Source: Portunus trituberculatus (taxonomy: Eukaryota; Arthropoda; Malacostraca; Decapoda; Portunidae). Taken from it: DNA of 64,000 nucleotides. The notes beneath the pieces were generated by a model that did no database searches, was not told where the DNA came from, and saw nothing but the letters and a program-made list of their open reading frames with translations. The translations under genes were made by a program, and so were the position numbers. Position 1 is the first letter of the stretch. Every line of letters starts with the position of its first letter. Shown here one piece after another: positions 45,225 through 57,816 of the stretch. The stretch spans positions 181,185 to 245,184 of the forward strand of contig NC_059283.1 in the NCBI RefSeq assembly GCF_017591435.1. The letters are read 5' to 3'.

Positions 45225-47945
45225 AGAATGATTGATTGATTTATTGATAAACTCATACACGAAATTGATATTTTACACTTGTAACTTACAAATATTTGTC
45301 CAATTTTTTTTTTCTACCAGTTATATTACATAAACAAACACTCGAATATTATCACGGTCCTTATTTATATAAATGTAACACTTCATGTATATATTCGCAT
45401 AAGTTGCGTTCCCTTCCACCAGAGCCCATTAAGTTATAAAAACTGGAAAAATCTAACATATCATACTTCTGCCTCAATTGTCCAAAAAGTCTACAATGCA
45501 ACTACACATGTGCTTCACTTTGAATGACATTGTCTGGACATGAACACAGTCTGAGTTCTTTTGGTATTGCATTCCTTCTCCCAGTTTCAATTTTTAGATT
45601 AAGTGACATCAAACGCAATCTACTGAAGGATTGGCGTTTATAATCAGGGATAAAATCCTTACAAGTATAAACTGAATGGACCAAAAGGTCTGGGTTAAGT
45701 TCTGTTCTATATGACACATATTTCGAGGCCGTGAGGGGTTTCTCCTGAATCCGCTGAGCTATCTGGACGAGTGATCTTACATCTGCATTATACCGCAGTG
45801 TTTGCATTAAGAATTTGTAACCTGGAGTGTTGGCTGCTTCACATAATCTAAATACAATATCAAATGGTTCCTCCATGTCTGGTATCCTCAAGCATTTATC
45901 TAAGAACTTACGCCTCCTGTTTGCTATAACTTCCTGTGCTGGTAAAATGCCTGACTCAATCATGCAAAGATCAGGACTGGTGAACTTTCTTACTCCTAGC
46001 AAACACTTGATAGCTCTATTGTACAAAACAATGATTTTCCTTGGATGTGTCATAAACCATGTCTCCGAACTCTACAACAAAGAAGCTGTCACTACTGCAT
46101 CAAATACTTTGCGTTTATATACATAAGACATGTTGGTATTTGCCGCACAAAATATTGCAAATATAGATACTTAGTGTATAGTCAATCTTTAACTCCTCCA
46201 TCTGTAAGCAATGTCTATCCTCAACCGTACCACAAATTACCATAAATTTTGTTTTCTTTTCATTTAGCACCATTCCATATTCACGACAATACTCCAATAC
46301 CACATTCAATTTCCTAAGGCACATCTCCCTTGACGTGGCTAGTAACACCATATCATCCATAAGTAGCAATGTATGTAGATCTCCAAGGAAACCATCTTCA
46401 CCCACTCTCCTCTTAAGCATTCTAACAAGCTGGTCAATGTACACGGTAAAAAACAAACAACTAGACTGACGCACTCCCGCTGTGGCTTCTATGGTTGCAG
46501 AGCGCAGCACACCTCTGGTACATGCGTACATCTTCTGTAAGGCACTCAACATTACTTTACCACAGCCAAACGACCTTAAAACTTGAATCAGTTTTCCCCG
46601 TGGAACCCTATCATACGCTTTGCTGAAATCAATGAAAAGAACATACAATTTACATTTCTTAACATTCGCAAAGTCGTATAATAATCTTAGAGTCATAATC
46701 TGGTCAATACAGCTGCGTCCCTGTTGGGCGCCAGCTTGGCATTTGTCAATATTAACCCATAACTTTAGCCTCTTCAAGAGCAACATATCATATAATTTTG
46801 CCAAAGTGTTCATAATAGAAATCCCCCTGTAGTTGCCACAATCTAACCTATCCATACCACCTTTGAACAGAACAAAAAACTTATTATAACACCATGAAAT
46901 AGGATAACATACATTCATAAAAATTACATTAAACAAATGTAAAAGAACAAAAACCAGTTGACAGGCAAAGCCCTGACGAGACCCGGACATAAACCCACAA
47001 AACTCTTATTAGTATTTACATCCTTTAAAACAACATCCAATTCCTGTGGTGTAAAAGGATCATCTAGGACTGGCACAGTAATAGCAAGTTCATCAGTCTG
47101 TGAGTCATTCTGTGTTTGTTGTTCCGGGTTTAGTAAGTTCTCAAAGTGAGCTCTGAACCGTTCATCTTCTGGCTGCAAGTGTTCTTTCACTTCCACAGTT
47201 CCTGACCAACCAATAGCTTTCCAAATCATTTTGAGTCACCCGTATTGAGTAGTCTTTCCCAGCGCGGCTGTGCGACGTCCCACATCACACGTTGCTCTTC
47301 GCGTTTCCTACACTGCCGGGCCACTCTATCTATCACATCACAGCCTGTCACCAAGACATCCATAATGTTTTGCTCGCCAACACCGTCAGGCTGTGGGGGA
47401 CTAATATTTTCTAGAGTATCTCTGAATTGGTTAATTTCGATCGTATCGTATCTTGGGCTTCTACGCATAGTATCGTGTTCACTGTGCCTGCAATAGTACG
47501 ATTCTCCCAAGCTTCGAGACCGTTCGAGCAGCATAGTAGGCGTCATTAAACCTCGTCCCTGTGTTGCGACAGTTACACACAGCGGAGCATGATCAGAACC
47601 TTTTATACATTGGTTCACTTCTATTTTCTTTATCATTTCTGCACAGAACGCCTTCGTTACACACAAATCAGTTTCTGACATCCATATCGAGCCTCGTCTG
47701 AATGACAAATTACCTCCTAATACACAATCTTTTTGCTTCAGATGATTTGCCACCACCATGTTATTATCGCTACACAAATTCATCACCATTCTACCATGTC
47801 CATTCACTACCATATCTTTCACACCTTCATACTCATAAACACTCGCGTCATCATGGGCGATCACTGGACAGCCCACGCGCGCATTTTAGTCACCCAGCAC
47901 AATTACACCCTGCTCGTTAGAACACTTCATACTCAGTGAGTGAAC
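45225..47945 (-). mobile_element. RTE-like LINE (endonuclease, RT, C-terminal part), decayed
   Basis: Minus-strand element. The endonuclease remains begin near 47900, where the expected GDFN motif reads GD-stop-N (TAA near 47888), followed by VGCPVIAHDD and SDHAPLCV near 47600. The RT has GNYRGISIMNTLAK near 46830, QAGAQQGRSCIDQI near 46720, LFIDFSKAYDRVPRGK near 46610 and a catalytic box altered to LMDD near 46350. The C-terminal part (45502-46053) has IIVLYNRAIKCLLGVRK. A TCAATAAATCAATCAATC-type run near 45227-45250 may be its 3' tail. It has many frame breaks. Confidence 0.87.
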
Positions 47946-47965
47946 AGTGAATTTTTTTTTTTTTA

Positions 47966-48415
47966 TATATGAATGTATGTTATCCTATTTCATGGTGTTA
48001 TAATAAGTTTTTTGTTCTGTTCAAAGGTGGTATGGATAGGTTAGATTGTGGCAGCTACAGGGGGATTTCTATTATGAACACTTTGGCAAAATTATATATG
48101 TTGCTCTTGAAGAGGCTAAAGTTATGGGTTAATATTGACAAATGCCAAGCTGGCGCCCAACAGGGACGCAGCTGTATTGACCAGATTATGACTCTAAGAT
48201 TATTATACGACTTTGCGAATGTTAAGAAATGTAAATTGTATGTTCTTTTCATTGATTTCAGCAAAGCGTATGATAGGGTTCCACGGGGAAAACTGATTCA
48301 AGTTTTAAGGTCGCTTGGCTGTGGTAAAGTAATGTTGAGTGCCTTACAGATGTACGCATGCACCAGAGGTATGCTGCGCTCTGCAACCATAGAAGCCACA
48401 GCGGGAGTGTTATCA
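47966..48415 (+). mobile_element. Inverted partial copy of the same RTE-like LINE
   Basis: 450 bp nearly identical in reverse complement to 46484-46985, coding the segment from NVCYPISWCYNKFFVLFKGG to SATIEATAG. It has two short deletions not in the other copy (near 48098 and 48350). It begins after a poly(T)/TATATA run at 47950-47967. Confidence 0.9.
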
Positions 48416-48983
48416 TAGTATTGTGTTTATGCGCATCTGACTGGTTATCACGTGATGTAGGGACAATTTGACCTACTTGTTCATGTAGTGTTATTTATTC
48501 AGGAAATGTGACGTACTGTAATCGTGTATATACACAATCGAGTACAAAATATTTCGTATAGGTACCAGAAGGGTATCCAGAGAGCATATAGTCGCCCCTA
48601 CCCAGTAATACAGAAAAAGTCGTGGTATTGAAAGCTACACATAACTATTTGTCTTTTCCTTCTCTTTCTTCCAATTCTTCTTCCTTCTCTCCTTCCCTCT
48701 GTTTCTTTATTTCTGTCTACTTCTATCTTCTTGGTTTCTTATCTGCTCTCCCTTTTTACTCCTCTGATTCTCTTCTCCAATTACTTTTCATCTTCTTTCT
48801 TTCAGTACTTAATCTGCTATTCGGTATTCCTCTCAATGAATCTTCCCTATCTATCCATTTACCATAATCTATCCTGACCAGATGAACATTACAGCTGCAT
48901 CCTGAAACGGTCTGCTGTTTCACCGCGATTAGACTTAAATGTCACAAAAATGATAAGACGAGTTCTCAAGAGGGTTTCTCCTG
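48416..48983. other. Unassigned intergenic sequence
   Basis: No gene or element recognised. Pyrimidine-rich in 48650-48830. Confidence 0.6.
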
Positions 48984-49165
48984 TTAACTACTTCAGTACC
49001 ATGACGCGTTTTCATATTCATTCTGATTTAGTATTTGGCAATTTTATACAACTTCAGATTAAAATAGTGAAGACTCTGGCAGTTTATCTTCTGACATCCA
49101 TAGAGTAATGTAAAAAAAAAATCGTCTAATCATACCCAAAAGCGTCCTAGTACTGAAGGAGTTAA
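48984..49165 (-). mobile_element. TTAA-flanked MITE, copy 9
   Basis: TTAACTACTTCAGTACCATG to TAGTACTGAAGGAGTTAA, about 182 bp with an internal deletion. Confidence 0.83.
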
Positions 49166-49696
49166 TGATGAAAAGTCGTTTGTTGTTAATTTGTCATTAG
49201 AACTGTAAAAAAAAAAAAATCGCTTAACTTCAGCATGACTATTTCCAAGGGCTACAGAGAAGATTATACGAGTTCTTCAGTGTTTCTCCTACGAATCCTG
49301 TAAAAATCTCATCAATTTGTCACTAGAATAGTATAAAGGCTCATAGAATACAGCTTAACTTCAACTAGAACCTTTTCAAACACGACGTGCAAGCCTTTTT
49401 TTCATGGTTCCATATCGTAGTAGGGCTAAACTCGCACCGTTACGCACAGGTTGACATGGCAAGACTTCACAGAGTGTCAGATTCGCCCAGCTCTTTGTGC
49501 CCGTGAGCTTGATGAATGGCCGTGAATTAAGATCATCAGTCCCGTGCAAGGATACGAGGGAGGGTGTAAGATCCAGACAGGCAGGTGAGAAAGATCTTGA
49601 AGGGGTGTGGCCAAGAGGAGGCGTAGGAAGAGGAGGAGGAGCTGGAGCAGGAGATGGATAGAGAGAAATATGATGGAGAATTATTGTTACTGCTGC
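49166..49696. other. Unassigned intergenic sequence with a complex patch
   Basis: 49380-49600 is higher-complexity sequence, open on the minus strand for about 70 codons (LNSRPFIKLTGTKSWANL within it). I do not recognise it, and there are no convincing splice sites, so no gene is called. Confidence 0.5.
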
Positions 49697-49812
<116 letters not shown>

Positions 49813-49957
49813 TTTTATTGCAGCAACAACGAAAACAATAAAAAAGAGAACAAGAACACAAGATAATAAAAAAAAAAAACGAAAAAAAGCAACAAAACGA
49901 AAAAAGAAGAAGAATGCAAGTTAGTAAAACCAACAAAGACACAACAAAAGACCTCAA

Positions 49958-50056
49958 CCACCACCACCACCACCACCACCACCACCACCACCACCACCAC
50001 CACCACCACTATCACCACCACCACCACCACCACCACCACCACCACTATCACCACCG
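49958..50056. repeat. (CAC)n trinucleotide array
   Basis: About 99 bp of CAC repeat with two ACTATC interruptions spaced about 36 bp apart. Confidence 0.96.
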
Positions 50057-50388
50057 TCCCTCATCGCCGCTATCACCTTCCCCTCTATCACCTTCTGAGC
50101 GGCCAAACTCCCCCATTACAAAAGACAAGAAATCATGTTTAGCAGCTTGACTTTGGAAGCGGATGGAAACTTTAAGAGAGAGAGAGAGAGAGAGTGAGGA
50201 AAATGTTTCATCCTTTTCCCTCCAGCCTTTATATCTCCTCTATGACTCGCGCGAAGAAGATACGCTATGATGGAGGGAAGGAGAGGAGGGAGGGAAGGAA
50301 AGAAGGGAGAGGAGAGGGAGAGAGAGGACAGAAGGATAAATAAAATTGTGTGGATAGTAGAAGTGAGAGTTGAATAAATGATGGTGCT

Positions 50389-50391
<3 letters not shown>

Positions 50392-50448
<57 letters not shown>

Positions 50449-50633
50449 TGTGTGTACGGCGAAGTTTCAATCATTCAATGAAGTAATCCTCCTCCTCCTT
50501 CTTCCTTCTTTCTTTCTTTCCTTCCTTCTTTCTTTCCTTCCTTTTCCTTCTTTTCTTTTATTCTGCTTTCCTTTGTCTTTTCCGAGTCCATTTTCATTCG
50601 TGCCCTGATAACAAAAAGCACTTGCCACCTTTG

Positions 50634-50720
<87 letters not shown>

Positions 50721-50804
50721 TGAAGAGGAAGAGTAAGGAAATGAAAATAAAAATAAAATCGCATCGCTGTCATATTTCAACGGACTTGCTTGCGACAGCC
50801 CTTG

Positions 50805-50878
<74 letters not shown>
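50392..50878. repeat. Cluster: (GA)n, (TTCC)-rich, (CA)n, (TC)n
   Basis: (GA)n 50392-50445, TTCC/TTTC-rich 50495-50560, (CA)n 50635-50716 and (TC)n 50807-50878. Only short unique spacers lie between them. Confidence 0.95.
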
Positions 50879-50879
<1 letters not shown>

Positions 50880-51135
50880 TACTATTACTACTCGTCTAGC
50901 ACTCAACATACCTATAATAACACGTGTACTTATCTCCATAGCCTTTGGAAACAGTTGTGATGAGTGAGAGAGTGAGTGATCGAGAGAGCAAGACAGCAAA
51001 CTTCATGAGAATACAAACCCAACACGCATCAGAATCCTCCCTCAACTAATTTTGATTCAGTCTGCTTATAACCTTTGAAGAGATCAGGTGGCCATACTTG
51101 AAGTCTGCTTGCTCAGTTTTCTTTTTCTTGGTTTT

Positions 51136-51272
51136 TATCCCCTTCAATATCATGACGCGTTTTCATATTCATTCTGGTTACTATTTGGCGATTTTACACA
51201 GCTTCAGAAACTTATGTGGGGATTAAAATAGAGAAGACTGTGGCCATTCATCTCCTGACCTCCATACACCCT
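51136..51272 (-). mobile_element. TTAA-flanked MITE, copy 10 (right half missing)
   Basis: Begins CCCCTTCAATATCATGACGC and follows the consensus to the CTGACCTCCATACACCCTT phrase, then stops. Confidence 0.75.
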
Positions 51273-51955
51273 TGAGAAGTGTGGTGTGACACTAAGAAAT
51301 AGATGGTTGACAGGGAGTGGATATCTTCTTTCTTAAAGCTGTATGTACATATAAGAAATGCACAGTTGAACGATGCCTTTGAAAAGAAAGCACTGCAGAT
51401 TAGTTTTTTTTAATATTTTATGACTTTTGTTGACTGAAACACAAAATTACAAAGCACAATAGATATATACATTCCTACAAACACTATGCATATATCTTTG
51501 TCTATGTGAGAAGGGAAACTGACCAAGGACAACAAGAACAGCAAAAAAAAGGCCCACTTAATTGCCAGTTCTCTCACAGATCAATAGAGTCAGCCTCAAG
51601 AAAAGGCACAAATATCTTGAAACTAGCGTACATAACATAATAACTTCATTGTACTGGATATGATTAATGCTAAGAGTCTTACTAATTGTGGATAGACTCT
51701 GCAATTGAGGCTTTGGTGGTCCGTAGACTCAACAGCTGCCTTGCCTTATAAAGTCCTAATGAATACCGTGATACAGCCTACAGGTCCTACAACACTGAGT
51801 TCCAGGATGCACAGGGCGTCGAAGGAGGAAGGACGCGGCCTCCTAAAAGCGTAATTTATATGAAGATTATAGTGTACCCTTGGAGGGACGTATTTCCGTT
51901 TTTTGTTGAGGCCCGTAATTGTCAAGAAGAGGGAGGAGATGGAGCAAGAGCTACG
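51273..51955. other. Gene-free interval with short repeat copy b
   Basis: 51495-51580 is the second copy of the ACTGACCAAGG...AAAGGCCCACT repeat. The rest is not recognised. Confidence 0.6.
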
Positions 51956-52031
51956 AGGAGGAGGAGGAGGAGGAGGAGGAGGAGGAGAAGGAGGAGGAGG
52001 AGGAAGGCGAAGAAGAAGAGAAGGAAGAGAT

Positions 52032-52088
<57 letters not shown>

Positions 52089-52151
52089 TGTGTGTATTCC
52101 TAAGCTAGTCTATTCATCTTCCTCCTCCTCTTCCTCTTCCTCCATCTATTC

Positions 52152-52201
<50 letters not shown>
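51956..52201. repeat. (GGA)n, (GA)n and (TC)n cluster
   Basis: (GGA)n 51956-51998, (GA)n 52032-52086, TCC-rich 52118-52142 and (TC)n 52157-52201. A purine block is followed by a pyrimidine block, so the strands can fold on each other. Confidence 0.95.
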
Positions 52202-52203
<2 letters not shown>

Positions 52204-52477
52204 CGTTCTCTGATCCTGCCCATCTCTTCTCTATCATCTTCCTCACCCTCTTTCTTTACGTTATCCATCTATTCTTTATCCTTCTTCTTTCTCCTATTTC
52301 TCCACTCCTCTTTCATCTTTTTCTTTTCTTTCCTTTTCTCTTTTTACTTGATTCCACTCATCCTTCTTCTGTCATCCTCTTCTTCTTCTTCTTCTTCCCT
52401 TCTTTCTTGCGCTATCACTCCACTCTTTCCCCTTCTTCTTTCTCCTATCTCTCCACTCCTCCTTCATCTGCGCTCTC

Positions 52478-52700
52478 TTGCAAGGTCCCGCGGTGCTGAG
52501 ACAGTTTTTCTTCGGCATATATAGTAAATATCAGCCCAGCAGCCTCTCCATGTATTCCCGCCCCTTATCAGCCTCCCTCGCTCCATTGGGTTCAGTGGTG
52601 CGTCGCTCGCCAGAAGCTTGTCATCGGCAGCACCTTCGCGACTGTATCCGCAAAACATCCTGGGGTCTTATCTTGGTTACTCTGAACACGCTGTAGTAGA
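52478..52700 (+). promoter_or_regulatory. CG-richer island with a TATA-like box, possible promoter
   Basis: About 220 bp of high-complexity sequence between repeats, with GGCATATATAGTAAAT at about 52513-52528 and a TTCAGTGG initiator-like site near 52590. The spacing between them (about 70 bp) is not that of a standard TATA promoter. No downstream gene is visible. Confidence 0.3.
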
Positions 52701-53010
52701 AGTTATTGGTGTTTATCAAGGAGGGTTTTCACGGTGCTAGTGCAAGTTACTGAGGGTTTTCAAGGTGCTAGTAGGAGTTAGAGGTTTTTGAGGGTCATTC
52801 ATGTTCTCATTGATGGTTAAAGGTGTTTTTCAAGAGTGTTTGCGTGGTTTTAGTTGTGGCTGTAATGGTTTTTGAGTGTTTTATGGTTCTAGTGATAGTT
52901 AAATTGACTATACTAGAAGATATTTGGAGTTATCAAATGTTTTCAGGGATCTAAGATTAGTGTTATTAACTCTAGTGAATGTTAGTGGAGTGTTTCAATT
53001 TTCCTTCGTG
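52690..53010. repeat. Degenerate GT-rich tandem repeat
   Basis: Loose units of about 45-50 bp with GGTGCTAGTGCAAGTTACTG, GGTGCTAGTAGGAGTTAGAG and GGTTCTAGTGATAGTTAAAT. Confidence 0.65.
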
Positions 53011-53039
53011 GTTCTAGTGATCGCCTAACAGGGAGTCGT

Positions 53040-53240
53040 GAAAGTTAGTGACTCTGGAACTCCCTGCCTGTGTCTGTATTTCCAACTTCCTATGACTTGA
53101 CTTCATTTAAGAGGGGAGGCTTTAGGACATTCATCCCTGTCTTCTGGCTAACCCTTTCGGATCTGTAAGGGGACTGGCGACTGAGTGAGCCCCTTTTTTT
53201 AAAATTTATTTGTTCCCCTTGACCAATTTTCCCTCTTACA
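53040..53240 (+). mobile_element. LINE 3'-end remnant
   Basis: The frame encoding LWNSLPVSVFPTSYDLTSFK, followed by a stop at the GGATCTGTAA site, is typical of the C terminus of CR1/L2-type ORF2. A T-rich segment and GACCAATTTTCCC follow. Confidence 0.65.
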
Positions 53241-53559
53241 TAAAATAAAATAACACAAGAACTGCCACGTGTAGACTTGGTGGCTTGTTGTAGCTTCACT
53301 CGCTTTCTTACACTGGGAAGAAGAATTAGTGTGACGCGGAAAGAGTGACGCTTAGAGTGCTCAGAATCTTGGAGAAACTTAAAAATCACCGCCACCGCCA
53401 CCACCACGAGTTGTCTCCGCCGCTCACTCAATATCCCAGATTATCACTTCAAAGGATTCATCATTTATTAAGAAGCGATTCACACACGGCGACAGCAAAG
53501 GAGGAAAGGTGTGAGTACGGAACAAGGAGGAGCTGACGGGAGGGAAAAAATAATGAAAG

Positions 53560-53960
53560 GCGAACAGTGACAAAAATGAAAGTAAATGATAACTAAAAGA
53601 GAAAAAGAGTAAATGAAAATATAAAAAGAAAATAAGGAATGAATAGATAAATAGAAGCGGAAAAGTGACAAAAATGAAGATAAATGATAAGCAAAGATAA
53701 ATAGAGTAGATAAATAGAAAAAGAAAAGATGTTTAGGATGGAATAACCAAAGGAATGAATAAAGTAGTGGAAGGAAAAACGTGACAAAAATTAAAGTAAA
53801 AGATAACAACAGAGAAAACGAAAATACTAAAAGTGACTTAAGAAGGAAGGAAGGAGCGGAGGAAGGTGTGGAAAGGAGAAAGCTTCAAGAAAAAATAGAG
53901 AAATTGAAAAGTAAAAGAGGAAAAGGAGGAAAAAAATAAAGAAAAAATGTGAATGTTGAG
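53560..53960. repeat. A/G-rich tandem duplication
   Basis: Repeated AAAATGAAAGTAAATGATAA / AAAATGAAGATAAATGATAA and GTGACAAAAATTAAAG phrases at about 100-bp spacing, then general A-rich purine sequence. Confidence 0.65.
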
Positions 53961-53962
53961 GG

Positions 53963-53967
<5 letters not shown>

Positions 53968-54006
<39 letters not shown>

Positions 54007-54146
54007 AATCAGTATTTTTGTTTCTTTTCACGTTAGTTTCCTCTCCATCTCTTTTCTCATTCTTCCTTTCTTTTCCCTCTTCATTTATTTTGTCCTTCAC
54101 TTTCCTACTAATCCTTATCATTCTATCTACCTATTTCATATATTTA

Positions 54147-54207
<61 letters not shown>

Positions 54208-54664
54208 AGCATTGTGAGTATGTTTTGATCTATCTGGCAACTTAACGATACTCTGCGCCTTGCCTCACCCCATTCCTCTCTCCCTCCTCTCTCTCTCTCT
54301 CTCTCTCTGGGAAGACGTGATGGGAGAGGAGAGGCGGGAAGAGCGAGGTTGATTGCGCTTCGATCATCTGCATCACGATAAAAATTTTCCCAGACAGGTT
54401 AATGGCAGGTGCAAAGGTGACTAAGAGCTCCCCCTCTCCTCCCCTTCCTCTCCACGTCTTATCCTTTCCATAATCCTCTTTGAAACTCCCTCTCCCTCTC
54501 CCTCCTCCTCTCCCTCTCCCTCTCCCTCTCTCTCGTACGTCTCTCTATTCTCTCCTCATTTTCGTTCGTGTAAAAGTTGTCTATCCTGTTTTTGTCTTTT
54601 GCATCTTGGTGTTTTATTGAGTTTGTGTTGGTGGTGGTGGTGGTGGTGGTGGTGGTGGTGGTGG
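53968..54664. repeat. (TC)n, (GT)n, (TC)n and (GTG)n tracts
   Basis: (TC)n 53968-54005, (GT)n 54149-54202, (TC)n 54289-54308, CTCCCT-rich 54478-54532 and (GTG)n 54627-54664. The unique sequence between them (54203-54460) is not recognised. Confidence 0.9.
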
Positions 54665-54899
54665 TAGTAGTAGTAGTTGTTATTTTTTTGTTTTTGTTGT
54701 TATTTTTGTTGTTATTATTATTATTGTTGGTGTTAGTAGCATAAACATCGAAAAGAAGAAGAGGAGGATTAGGAGGAAGAGGAGGAGAAGGAGGACGAAG
54801 AGGAGAAGGAAGAATAAGACAACGAAAAAGATAAAGATGAAGAATATGAAGAGACGACAACGAATAAGAAAAAAAAAAGAAGAAAATAAGAAACAGCAG

Positions 54900-55130
54900 A
54901 GCCCAGCCAGTGAAAACATCGTCTTATCATCTCTTATCTCGAGGCAGCGTCAACAGGTCAACAAATTTAGCCAAAGCCCCCAAAGATGCCCAGCGCTCTC
55001 GCCCCGTGATGGACTGAGATCAAGTGACGACAGGACGCCTCTTAATCTTGATCTTGTCCCCCAACACAACACCGTTCAGATGATGGAGGCAGTTTACCAT
55101 TAGCACTTTCTCAACTCAGTGTTACATAGA
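54900..55130. other. Unassigned higher-complexity island
   Basis: About 230 bp of mixed-composition sequence between repeats. No gene or element recognised. Confidence 0.5.
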
Positions 55131-55869
55131 TTTTAGAATCCAAATGATGTACACGATGAAGAATAGAAAGAATAGAAAGAATAAACAAGCAGACAAGAGG
55201 CAAAGGAGTGAAATAAGGAAGAAGGAAGAATAGAATCAAAGTTATGTAAATGATAAAGAACAGAAAGGATAAACAAGTAAAAAGGGAAAGGAGTGAAATA
55301 AGGAAGAAGGAAGAAGAATATGCAGAAGAAAGAGAGGGAGAAGGAGAAGGAAGGAGACGAAGAAGAGGTGCAAAAAACGAAGGAATATATGAATAGAAAG
55401 TGTCGACGAAGGAAGGAAGTAGGAAAAACGACTAAAATACGCCACTCTGTAGAAGGAAGGAAAAGAAGAAGAGGAAAAGGATAAAAAGAGGAAGAGGAAA
55501 AGTCGTAGAAAGAGGAAGAGAAGAAAGAAGAGAAGGAAACAGAAGAGAGAAGAAAAAGAAAGCAGAATAACGAAATAAACAGGAAGGGAAAGAAACAATG
55601 AAGGAGGAGAGAAGAAGGAAATGAAGGAAAAGGAATAAAACGAAGGAATATAGAGGTAGAAAGTGACGAAGGGTAAAAGGAAGAGGAATGAAATAAGTCT
55701 GCACAACGAAAGGAGGAGGAGGAGGAGAAGGAGGAGAAGGAGAGGAGGAGGAGGAGGAGGAGGAGGAGGAGGAGGGGAGGAAGGAAATTTGAGGCGAGAG
55801 AGGACAGGAAGAGAGCGCAGTTTTGGGAATAATGGAAAGCATCTTTGGGTTCCTCTGCATCTCATGAGT

Positions 55870-55931
<62 letters not shown>

Positions 55932-55989
55932 AGGGAGGTGGGGCTGATAGTCTTATAGCTGGCAAAACACACACACACACACACACCCC

Positions 55990-56062
<73 letters not shown>

Positions 56063-56249
56063 ACCAAAAGCTTCACGTACCGAGTTGGCTGAAATAAGAG
56101 TAAACAGCACGTGCTATATACTCCCTGTCATTACGGTATTTTTCTGCCAACAGGGGAGCGCAGACAAAGAAGTTAATCAGCTTTGCGTATCGTCGACCTC
56201 AGTAGTAGTTTGGACCGGGAAAGGGAGAGGGAGAGAGAGGAAGGGAGAG

Positions 56250-56254
<5 letters not shown>

Positions 56255-56312
<58 letters not shown>

Positions 56313-56387
56313 TAACGTACAAAACAGGAAAATAGAAAAGAAAACGGAGATTTAAAGAGTGAGAATAGAACACCACAAAGGGAGGAA

Positions 56388-56442
<55 letters not shown>

Positions 56443-56520
56443 TAACGTACAAAACAGGAAAAATAGAAAAGAAAACGGAGATTTAAAGAGTGAGAATAGA
56501 ACACCACAAAGGGAGGAACT

Positions 56521-56576
<56 letters not shown>
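56255..56576. repeat. ~133-bp compound unit: (GA)n plus a unique 85-bp block
   Basis: The block ATTATTAACGTACAAAACAG ... CACCACAAAGGGAGGAA occurs twice, each time between (GA)n tracts. Confidence 0.93.
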
Positions 56577-56583
<7 letters not shown>

Positions 56584-56811
56584 TATGACATGAGACGAGA
56601 AATAAAAACTGAAAATGGGAAGATGGAAGGATACAACAATAACAAAACGAAAATGACAAAGAGTAAAAGAGAAAGAGGATGAAAGAAGAGAGATAAAGAG
56701 AGTGAAAAGAAGGAGAAAAGACAGTAATAGGGAAAATATACATGAAAAAAAAACAGTAAGAGCGTGAATAAGATAAGAAGAGGAAAAGAAAGGAGAGGAA
56801 TAATAGAGAGA

Positions 56812-57005
56812 GAGAGAATTGAAGAAGAGTAAGAAAGAGAATGATAGGAGAAAGATAGAGGTCAAGAAAAAGACAGGAAAGTGGATAACAGAAAAAGAGA
56901 GTAGGGAAGAAAAGACGAAAAGGAAAAGAATAAAACAGAGAGAATTGATAAAGAGTAAGAAAGAGAATGATAGGAGAAAGATAGTGGGCAAGAAAAGGAG
57001 GACAG
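56812..57005. repeat. 126-bp tandem duplication
   Basis: GAGTAAGAAAGAGAATGATA occurs near 56826 and 56952 with matching flanks (AGGAGAAAGATAG). Confidence 0.92.
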
Positions 57006-57054
57006 GAAAGGGGTAATAGGAAAAGCTGATAGAGAAAGTAAGGAAGAGAAAGAC

Positions 57055-57137
<83 letters not shown>

Positions 57138-57209
57138 CTGTAAAGGAGAATAGGAAAAAAAAATAATAGAGAGATTTGATAGAGTAAGAGAAGGAAAAAC
57201 GAAAAGGAA

Positions 57210-57280
<71 letters not shown>

Positions 57281-57582
57281 GATGAAGAGGGAATGGTAGA
57301 AAGGGAGAGCCTGAAAGGGAGGGGAGAGAGGACCTAGTAATGTTGGCGGGAGGGAGTGCAGACTGATGTACTTGTAAGATCTCCTTAATTTAGCAGTTCT
57401 GTAGTGATTACATGAAGGTACAGTTAATTGGATCGCGTCACAGGTAGCCTCCCTTCATTCTTACCTGCCTCACTGCACATTCCATTAGTAATTAGCGGTG
57501 TGGTTTACATTTTAATTGAATAGTTAGTGTTATTTGAGTACCTATATAATCTAGGTCATTTTTCTTATTTAATTGTATGGTT

Positions 57583-57583
<1 letters not shown>

Positions 57584-57638
<55 letters not shown>
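57584..57638. repeat. (GT)n microsatellite
   Basis: 55-bp GT tract. The unique sequence on both sides (57280-57570 and 57639-57816) is not recognised. Confidence 0.97.
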
Positions 57639-57642
<4 letters not shown>

Positions 57643-57816
57643 CCGTCGCCTTCATTACGTCTGACAGGGAGCTCGTCAATAGGCAAACAAAGCACACACA
57701 TTCATCGTCGAGCCCAAATTGATGACCGGATTGAAAAGAACAGGATCCTCACCTTGCACAGCGACTCATTAGTACTGCCAATGTCACGGCATCATTAAAA
57801 CTTATCTTTTTTTTAC

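Larger units (their letters stand above)
55131..57278. repeat. Purine-strand block with (GGA)n, five (GA)n tracts, (CA)n and minisatellites
   Basis: Most of this 2.1 kb is A/G on the plus strand, except about 55930-56220. It includes an ~85-bp duplication near 55160-55310 (GGAGTGAAATAAGGAAGAAG twice), (GGA)n 55707-55786, (GA)n 55874-55929, (CA)n 55967-56057, and (GA)n at 56255-56308, 56391-56438, 56524-56576, 57058-57134 and 57207-57277. Confidence 0.92.

Noticed and set aside
47945..48415. Twin-priming inversion of the RTE-like LINE
   Set aside because: Twin priming inverts the 5' part without repeating it; here the inverted piece duplicates the middle of the element.
49376..49600. Minus-strand open stretch with LNSRPFIKLTGTKSWANL
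   Set aside because: Reasonable complexity, but no homology recognised and no clear splice sites; kept as unassigned.
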